This document shows positions 1-3,926 of a stretch of DNA of 5,090 nucleotides, one piece after another. How positions within the stretch are numbered: the stretch's first letter is position 1; each line of letters starts with the position of its first letter. A program made the translations under genes and the position numbers. The notes under the pieces were generated by a model. The model was given only the letters and a program-made list of their open reading frames with translations. It did not search any database and was not told the DNA's origin. The stretch is taken from contig JAGBZE010000172.1 in NCBI GenBank assembly GCA_017628435.1, forward strand, positions 1 through 5,090, in the 5' to 3' direction. Source of the stretch: Akkermansia sp. Its GTDB lineage: Bacteria > Verrucomicrobiota > Verrucomicrobiia > Verrucomicrobiales > Akkermansiaceae.

Positions 1-42
1 CACGGCGAATGCCTGCCGTTTCTTCCGTCTGCCTGCGCTGGG

Positions 43-573
43 TTAGCTGTTATAATAGTTGACGCGGCGCTGGAAGAAGTAGAACGCCATGCAGTTCACG
101 CCACTGAGCATGCCGCAGCAAAGCCCCAGGAACAGCGCAGATTGCTGCGTCTGCTGAATGGCGCGTGCCCAGTAGGAATCCAGCCATGGACGGCAGAGCC
201 GCAGGAATTCCGGCGTGGGCTGGGTGGTTTCCATCAGGGTTACAAAGAAGAGTACGGCGCAGGTCAGCATCAGGCAGACATTGGTCAACAGCAACGCAAC
301 GCGGAACCAGACGAGAATGCGCTCTTTGCGCAGGAAAATGAGACTGGTGAGGGCGGTCAGTACCCCCAGCGAGGAGAACACGGCAAGAATGTATCCGATA
401 ACGCGGTTGAAGGCCTCCTGATCCTGAAGATAGGCACTGGCAGCCTCTGGGTTAACAACCTGGCTGTAAGCATCTTCCGGCGGTGTGATGTCTGAAATGC
501 CGGCTGCCACGATGAGCAGAGAAAAGAAAAGCAGGCAAAGCAGGGAGCAGGTGAGGAGCAAGGTGGATTTCAT
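43..573 (-). CDS. Four-helix inner-membrane protein of unknown function
   Basis: This 176-residue protein is not one I recognise. Four hydrophobic segments are visible, at about residues 4-24, 57-81, 87-113 and 143-167. Between helices 1 and 2 is an acidic stretch (25-56, with several Asp, Glu and Pro). A short RKER loop separates helices 2 and 3, a roughly 30-residue polar loop precedes helix 4, and the C-terminus carries an RR pair. By the positive-inside rule both ends and the RKER loop would be cytoplasmic, with the two longer loops outside. Helix 1 could instead be an uncleaved or cleavable signal sequence. There are several Cys residues (9, 13, 100, 105, 127, 152, 153, 161), mostly inside helices, and no catalytic motif that I can see. 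The ATG at 573 lacks a Shine-Dalgarno sequence but lies about 18 nt downstream of the predicted start point of a good sigma70-like promoter. It appears to be a single-gene transcript. Coding status is supported by the clean amphipathic and hydrophobic pattern; function is unknown. Confidence 0.8.
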   Translation of the reverse strand: MKSTLLLTCSLLCLLFFSLLIVAAGISDITPPEDAYSQVVNPEAASAYLQDQEAFNRVIGYILAVFSSLGVLTALTSLIFLRKERILVWFRVALLLTNVCLMLTCAVLFFVTLMETTQPTPEFLRLCRPWLDSYWARAIQQTQQSALFLGLCCGMLSGVNCMAFYFFQRRVNYYNS

Positions 574-598
574 GCCGGAGTATCAGGATTGCCGCATC

Positions 599-627
599 AT
601 CCTACAGAATGATTTCTAACTTGTCAA
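599..627 (-). promoter_or_regulatory. Sigma70-like promoter of the membrane-protein gene
   Basis: Read on the minus strand, a perfect -35 TTGACA (622-627) is separated by 17 nt from TAGGAT (599-604), a 4/6 match to TATAAT. The predicted start point near 592 leaves a leader of about 18 nt before the ATG at 573. The -35 element sits inside a small inverted repeat, TTGTC-N4-GACAA (621-634). Assigned from sequence only. Confidence 0.6.
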
Positions 628-669
628 TAGACAAATGGGTACGTCAAAGTTGCGGACCCTGACGTAAAC

Positions 670-709
670 GAAAAGTCCTTGCTGTCGGTGGGGACTGCCA
701 GGACTTTTC
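670..709 (-). terminator. Hairpin terminator after tRNA-Ser
   Basis: Ten-base arms GAAAAGTCCT (670-679) and AGGACTTTTC (700-709) pair perfectly around a 20-nt loop. The hairpin begins 6 nt beyond the mature tRNA 3' end. In the tRNA direction the descending arm ends in TTTT, so it resembles a weak intrinsic terminator whose U-tract is part of the stem. It would read similarly on the other strand. It also separates the tRNA transcript from the promoter of the next minus-strand gene. Confidence 0.55.
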
Positions 710-715
710 AGGAAG

Positions 716-803
716 CGGAGAGAGTGGGATTCGAACCCACGGTGACATCTCTGCCACGCTCGCTTTCGAGTCGAGTGCCTTAGACCAACTCAGCCATCTC
801 TCC
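716..803 (-). tRNA. tRNA-Ser (anticodon CGA)
   Basis: An 88-nt class II tRNA that decodes UCG. The acceptor stem GGAGAGA (797-803) pairs fully with TCTCTCC (717-723), with G as discriminator at 716. The T-arm GTGGG-TTCGAAT-CCCAC (724-740) is perfect. A long variable arm, GTGGCA-GAGA-TGTCAC, marks it as a class II (Ser/Leu) tRNA. The anticodon loop CTCGAAA carries CGA with A37 and A38. D-arm bases include the usual GG. In the anticodon stem (CTCGA/GCGAG) four of five pairs are canonical, but the loop-closing 31-39 pair is A-G. CCA is not encoded: the next bases are CTT, so it must be added by nucleotidyltransferase. It has its own promoter and a 3' hairpin, so it is probably transcribed alone. 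Confidence 0.96.
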
Positions 804-821
804 AACGCTGAGTGCGGGCAT

Positions 822-850
822 ATTCTGCCTGTTCCGGTGGCAAGTGTCAA
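822..850 (-). promoter_or_regulatory. Promoter of the tRNA-Ser gene
   Basis: On the minus strand a perfect -35 TTGACA (845-850), a 17-nt spacer and CAGAAT (822-827, 4/6 match to TATAAT) lie just upstream of the tRNA. Transcription would start near 815, giving a 5' leader of about 12 nt to be removed by RNase P. Position and spacing fit well. The start point is inferred. Confidence 0.65.
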
Positions 851-882
851 GTTTTATCTGGGGCTGCTGACACGGGGGTAAT

Positions 883-908
883 CAAAATGCAGAAACTGTA
901 GCATTTTG
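883..908 (+). repeat. Inverted repeat upstream of the amidase operon
   Basis: CAAAATGC (883-890) and GCATTTTG (901-908) are perfect 8-bp arms around a 10-nt spacer, lying between the divergent tRNA-Ser promoter and the amidase operon. It could be an operator for a dimeric regulator or a weak hairpin. A smaller dyad, CTTGT-GAA-ACAAG, follows at 911-923. No function can be assigned. Confidence 0.4.
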
Positions 909-911
909 GGC

Positions 912-941
912 TTGTGAAACAAGGGGGGGAGATGATAGAGT
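912..941 (+). promoter_or_regulatory. Possible promoter of the amidase operon
   Basis: TTGTGA (912-917) and TAGAGT (936-941, 4/6 match to TATAAT) are 18 nt apart. If used, transcription would start near 948, after the GTG at 946 and about 10 nt before the ATG at 958, which would favour the ATG start. The match is weaker than for the other promoters in the window. An alternative, CTGACA (867-872) with CAGAAA (890-895) at 17-nt spacing, cannot be excluded. Confidence 0.3.
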
Positions 942-957
942 AAGGGTGCGGCTTAAC

Positions 958-2025
958 ATGAGACAATTTGCCTCACATATGGTGATAATGCTGCTGGCTC
1001 TGCTGATGTGCCAGTGGGGGGGAGTGTGTGCCCAGGGTACGTGGGATGTTACCAGTGTCGATGACGTTGAGTATGTGAAACTTAGCGATGTGTGGCGTTT
1101 CTACGGATTCACGCCGAAGAAGGGGCGACCAGGCTGTGTCTCGTACGGCAGCGGCAAGCATGTGGTCTCCCTCAAGGCGGAGATGCAGGATTTCTACGTG
1201 AATAACTACCGCTATGTGCTCTCTCACCCGGTGCGCAAGGTGGGGGATGATTTGATGATTTCTTCCGTTGATATGCGCAAGCTGGTGGATCCGGTGCTGC
1301 GTCCGCGTTATTCGCCCAGGAGCAAGCTGCGCACGGTGGTGATTGACCCCGGCCACGGCGGGCACGATGCAGGTGCTGTGAGCTCTATTGCCAGGGAAAA
1401 GGATTTGAATCTTGCGGTTGCCCGAAAGCTGCGTAAGATGCTGGAACGAAAAGGATACCGCGTGGTGATGACTCGCGATGGTGACTATTTCCTGACGTTG
1501 CAGCAGCGTGTGGATATCGCCAACCGCATTCCGGATTCCGTGTTTGTGAGCATTCATCACAATGCCGGGCGTAGTGCAGCCAGCGGTATTGAGACCTTTA
1601 CCCTGGCTCCGCAGGGCACTACTTCTCCCTTTGCACGCTCCCGCCGATTCGAGGATCTTGCGGGTAACAACCAGGATAGCGAGAATATTGCCCTGGCTAC
1701 GGCCGTACACAGCCGTGCCATCCGTGGCTCCGGCGCTATTGACCGCGGTATTCAGCGCGCTCGTTTCTCAGTGCTCTGCACCATCAAGCGGCCGGCCATT
1801 CTGTTTGAAGGTGGTTTTGTTTCCAACCCTGCCGAGTGCAGCAAGATGGCTACCAGCAGCTACCAGAATATGCTGGCAGACAGCATTTGCAAGGGGATTG
1901 ATGCATACAACAATACAGTATGCCGCCCAGCCCGGAACGTAGCCGTTGCAAATCCCGGTTCCGGGCGTGTGCGCACCAGCATTTCTGGTTCCAGTGTCAG
2001 TAACTACGCCCGGAGGAAGAGATGA
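958..2025 (+). CDS. Exported N-acetylmuramoyl-L-alanine amidase (Amidase_3), first of tandem pair
   Basis: A zinc amidase that cleaves the bond between N-acetylmuramic acid and L-Ala of peptidoglycan in the periplasm, as in daughter-cell separation and wall remodelling. The 355-residue protein starts with a signal peptide (hydrophobic about 8-18, likely cut after VCA at 25). An all-beta-looking N-terminal domain (about 27-118) distantly resembles copper-amine-oxidase-N or AMIN-type wall-binding domains; that match is uncertain. The Amidase_3 domain (about 124-320) shows all expected residues: zinc ligands His133 (DPGHGG), Glu147 (REKD) and His200 (SIHHN), catalytic Glu284 (FEGGFVSN), and the conserved TRxxD motif at 172-176. 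A basic, Ser-rich tail follows. I chose the ATG at 958: the in-frame GTG at 946 directly abuts the only AAGG (942-945), leaving no spacer, while the ATG lies 12 nt from it. Starting at 946 adds four residues and remains possible. It overlaps the next gene by ATGA. Confidence 0.93.
   Translation: MRQFASHMVIMLLALLMCQWGGVCAQGTWDVTSVDDVEYVKLSDVWRFYGFTPKKGRPGCVSYGSGKHVVSLKAEMQDFYVNNYRYVLSHPVRKVGDDLMISSVDMRKLVDPVLRPRYSPRSKLRTVVIDPGHGGHDAGAVSSIAREKDLNLAVARKLRKMLERKGYRVVMTRDGDYFLTLQQRVDIANRIPDSVFVSIHHNAGRSAASGIETFTLAPQGTTSPFARSRRFEDLAGNNQDSENIALATAVHSRAIRGSGAIDRGIQRARFSVLCTIKRPAILFEGGFVSNPAECSKMATSSYQNMLADSICKGIDAYNNTVCRPARNVAVANPGSGRVRTSISGSSVSNYARRKR
2012..2016 (+). promoter_or_regulatory. Shine-Dalgarno site of the second amidase
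   Basis: GGAGG lies 5 nt before the ATG at 2022, inside the last codons of the first amidase. It is the only strong Shine-Dalgarno sequence seen before a gene in this window. It fixes the start of the second amidase and suggests translational coupling through the ATGA overlap. Confidence 0.7.
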
Positions 2026-3269
2026 TTGGTCGGGGGGTAAGATATTGTGGGGCGGTGGTAGTACCGTTGTGGATGGCTGCGGCAGCGCCGCTGCAGGCAA
2101 ATCCGGCAGAGGCTGTGGCCAAGGCAGAGACCGAACAGGCAGCTGCTGCGCCTGTGGCTCCCCAGTCGCCCTCGAATACAGGCTCCTGGCACGTGCGTGA
2201 GGTGGAGGGCGTGGAATATCTTCCGCTGGAGGATTTGCGTAGTTTTTATAAGCTGATGGTGCTGCAGCCCAAGGGCCGCCGCGTGGTGGGGCAGCGTGTG
2301 CTGGGCAATGGCGAGGTGACGCTTACCTTTGGACCGGAGCCGCGAGAGCTGCGCATTCAGGAACGCCTGTGCATTCTGTCTCATCCGGTGGTGGAGGATT
2401 CCAGCGGCGACTTGCTGGTATCTAAGGTAGATGTGCTGCAGGTCATTGAGCCAGTGTTGCGCCCCACCTATATTGCCAACCGCAGCGCCGTGCGCACGGT
2501 GGTGATTGACCCGGCACATGGCGGGCATGATACCGGCACCGTGACACCATATGTCCGCGAGGCTGACGTGGCGCTGGTTGTGGCTACCAAGCTGGGTGCA
2601 GAGCTGAAGAAGCGAGGCTTCGAGGTTGTTTTCACCCAGGAGCAGAATCAGTACCAGTCTCCCCAGGCCCGTGTGGATAAGGCCAATGAGACGCCTGCTG
2701 CCATCTTCCTCAGCCTGCACCTGAACAGCGGACGAAGCGATGTGAAGGGAGCGCAGACATACACTCTTGCGCCGGTTAGCAAGAATGAAAAGCCGCTGCC
2801 TGGGCATGAGTTCAGCCAGAGCAGCATGGCTCTGGCCATGGCTGTGCAGTCCAGTCTGGTAGAGAAGGCCGAGGCAGAGGACGGCGGTTGCCGCCGGGCT
2901 CACTACAGCCCCTTGAATTCGCTTCGTTGCCCGTCTATCATGGTGGAGATGGGCTATGCCACCAACCCGGAGGAAGGTACACGCCTGGCTACTGAGGAAT
3001 ACCAGATAAAGCTGGCTAATGCGCTGGCCGATGGTGTGGAAGCCTTTGCCCGGGTGATGAATCCTGCCACCAATCTGCAGGTGCAGAAGGCCCCGGTGGT
3101 GGAAACGCCTCCGCCGGCTCCGGTGAAGGTTGACCCTGCGCCGCCAAGAAAGACGCAGCCTGCCCAGAAGAATCAGCCGCGTAAGAAGGCTCCGCGCCGC
3201 CGCGCTGCGCCTAAGAAGTCTGCGCCAAAGAAACCCGCGTCTAGGAAGAATAACAAGCGTCGACGTTGA
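2022..3269 (+). CDS. Exported Amidase_3-family amidase with Pro/Lys/Arg-rich tail, second of tandem pair
   Basis: This 415-residue protein is a paralogue of the upstream amidase and is colinear with it from the N-terminal domain onward; shared landmarks include LSHPV, PVLRP and RTVVIDP. A signal peptide (about 1-26, cut after LQA) is followed by an Ala/Pro/Glu linker to about 54, then the beta-type N-terminal domain (about 55-148) and the Amidase_3 domain (about 157-346). Zinc ligands His166, Glu180 and His233 and catalytic Glu309 (VEMGYATN) are all present, so it is probably an active peptidoglycan amidase. It departs from its neighbour in DPAHGG for DPGHGG, SLHLN for SIHHN, and TQEQN (205-209) where TRxxD is usual. 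From about 355 the chain turns Pro-rich and then extremely basic: 19 of the last 40 residues are Lys or Arg. This tail may hold the exported enzyme to anionic wall or envelope polymers. It is cotranscribed and translationally coupled with the first amidase. Confidence 0.92.
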   Translation: MIGRGVRYCGAVVVPLWMAAAAPLQANPAEAVAKAETEQAAAAPVAPQSPSNTGSWHVREVEGVEYLPLEDLRSFYKLMVLQPKGRRVVGQRVLGNGEVTLTFGPEPRELRIQERLCILSHPVVEDSSGDLLVSKVDVLQVIEPVLRPTYIANRSAVRTVVIDPAHGGHDTGTVTPYVREADVALVVATKLGAELKKRGFEVVFTQEQNQYQSPQARVDKANETPAAIFLSLHLNSGRSDVKGAQTYTLAPVSKNEKPLPGHEFSQSSMALAMAVQSSLVEKAEAEDGGCRRAHYSPLNSLRCPSIMVEMGYATNPEEGTRLATEEYQIKLANALADGVEAFARVMNPATNLQVQKAPVVETPPPAPVKVDPAPPRKTQPAQKNQPRKKAPRRRAAPKKSAPKKPASRKNNKRRR

Positions 3270-3291
3270 GCTTTTTTATATTGAAGCAAAT

Positions 3292-3319
3292 AAAAAGGGC
3301 AGCCATGGCTGCCCTTTTT
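3292..3319. terminator. Perfect palindromic bidirectional terminator
   Basis: A 28-bp perfect palindrome: AAAAAGGGCAGCC on the left, its complement ending in TTTTT on the right. It folds into a 12-bp stem with a CATG tetraloop and presents a run of five U on either strand. It lies 22 nt after the second amidase's stop codon and 27 nt after the stop of ndk on the other strand, so it can end both convergent transcripts. A separate T6 run at 3272-3277 lies between the amidase stop and the hairpin. Confidence 0.9.
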
Positions 3320-3346
3320 GTTGGAGATGGATGGAGTTGTGGAGAA

Positions 3347-3796
3347 TTAGTCCACGTTGTCGAAGATTTCCTCCGGCTTGAAGAAGCGCTTGATTTCCAC
3401 CTCGGCGCTTTCGGGGGAGTCAGAGGCATGGCAGATGTTGAGCATGCTGTTGGTGCCGTAGTCGCCGCGGATGGTGCCCTTGTCGGCCTTCATGGAATTG
3501 GTGGGCCCGAGGATGCTGCGCACGCGGGTGATAACACCGGGGCCGGAAAGTACCAGTGCCACCACCGGGCTGGTCTGCATGAAGTAGGAAAGGGTGGGGA
3601 ACAGGGGCTTGTCATCAATCACCAGGTCGATGATGTGGGCGTAGTGCTCACGCAGAATGGCATCGTCCAGCTGCATCATCTTCATGCCGCGCAGGCGGAA
3701 GCCTTCGCTCAGGAGACGCTGCAGGATGATACCGGAGAGGTTCTTGCGGACGCAGTCCGGCTTAAAAAGAATAAGGGTTTTTTCGTCGCGATCCAT
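3347..3796 (-). CDS. ndk: Nucleoside diphosphate kinase
   Basis: Transfers the gamma-phosphate of ATP to nucleoside diphosphates through a phospho-histidine, balancing the NTP and dNTP pools in the cytoplasm. At 149 residues it is close to the usual family length (about 135-155). Visible signatures are the N-terminal TLILFKPD with Lys12, the R-S-I-L-G-P-T-N segment with Arg93, KGTIRGDYG with Arg110, and the active-site block N120-ICHASDS with catalytic His123. HASDS in place of the more common HGSDS is a known variant. A slightly longer middle part (about 60-75, DDKPLFPTLSYF) corresponds to the normal K-P-F-F substrate loop. The ATG at 3796 is preceded by no Shine-Dalgarno sequence but lies about 20 nt downstream of the predicted start point of its own promoter. 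It is a single-gene unit, convergent with the amidase operon and divergent from the pepP-like gene. Confidence 0.97.
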   Translation of the reverse strand: MDRDEKTLILFKPDCVRKNLSGIILQRLLSEGFRLRGMKMMQLDDAILREHYAHIIDLVIDDKPLFPTLSYFMQTSPVVALVLSGPGVITRVRSILGPTNSMKADKGTIRGDYGTNSMLNICHASDSPESAEVEIKRFFKPEEIFDNVD

Positions 3797-3823
3797 AATG
3801 ATTTCAAATGGTGTGTAGACCCT

Positions 3824-3852
3824 TTCTTACTCCCGTGGTTGCAATCTGTCAA
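3824..3852 (-). promoter_or_regulatory. Promoter of ndk
   Basis: On the minus strand a perfect TTGACA (3847-3852) is followed after 17 nt by TAAGAA (3824-3829), a weaker -10 with 3/6 matches. The predicted start near 3817 gives a leader of about 20 nt. It is back to back with the pepP-side promoter, with 31 bp between the two -35 elements. Confidence 0.5.
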
Positions 3853-3883
3853 GGAAAAAGCAGCCTGAACACATGATTTCGCA

Positions 3884-3912
3884 TTGCACCCGCCGGGCAG
3901 GGGGAGTATACT
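3884..3912 (+). promoter_or_regulatory. Promoter of the pepP-like gene
   Basis: TTGCAC (3884-3889, 4/6 match to TTGACA) and TATACT (3907-3912, 5/6 match to TATAAT) are separated by exactly 17 nt. Initiation 6-7 nt downstream of the -10 would fall near 3919, only about 8 nt before the ATG at 3927, so the message would be almost leaderless. Confidence 0.55.
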
Positions 3913-3926
3913 GTGCTCAGCAAGAT

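Noticed and set aside
9..62. 17-codon plus-strand open frame at the left edge
   Set aside because: Very short, overlaps the end of the membrane-protein gene on the other strand, and has no ribosome binding site; nothing supports it.
142..495. Plus-strand open frame of 117 residues
   Set aside because: It lies antisense to the four-helix membrane protein, whose hydrophobic pattern is coherent; the antisense product is polar and low-complexity with no family likeness.
644..850. 68-residue minus-strand open frame
   Set aside because: It runs through the tRNA-Ser gene and its promoter; the open frame is incidental.
1018..1032. Possible lipobox in the first amidase signal peptide (GGVC)
   Set aside because: The residues before Cys do not match the Leu-Ala/Ser-Gly/Ala-Cys pattern, and a normal signal peptidase I site (VCA-Q) is present.
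1562..1942. Alternative-frame plus-strand open frame inside the first amidase
   Set aside because: No start signals or recognisable product; the amidase frame carries the zinc and catalytic residues.
3266..3868. Plus-strand open frame of 200 residues over ndk
   Set aside because: It is the antisense shadow of ndk, which has every family motif; its start also reads through the terminator palindrome.
3873..3926. Longer N-terminus for the pepP-like gene from an in-frame ATG at 3873
   Set aside because: The extra 18 residues have no family counterpart, there is no suitable ribosome binding site, and the stretch contains the predicted promoter.
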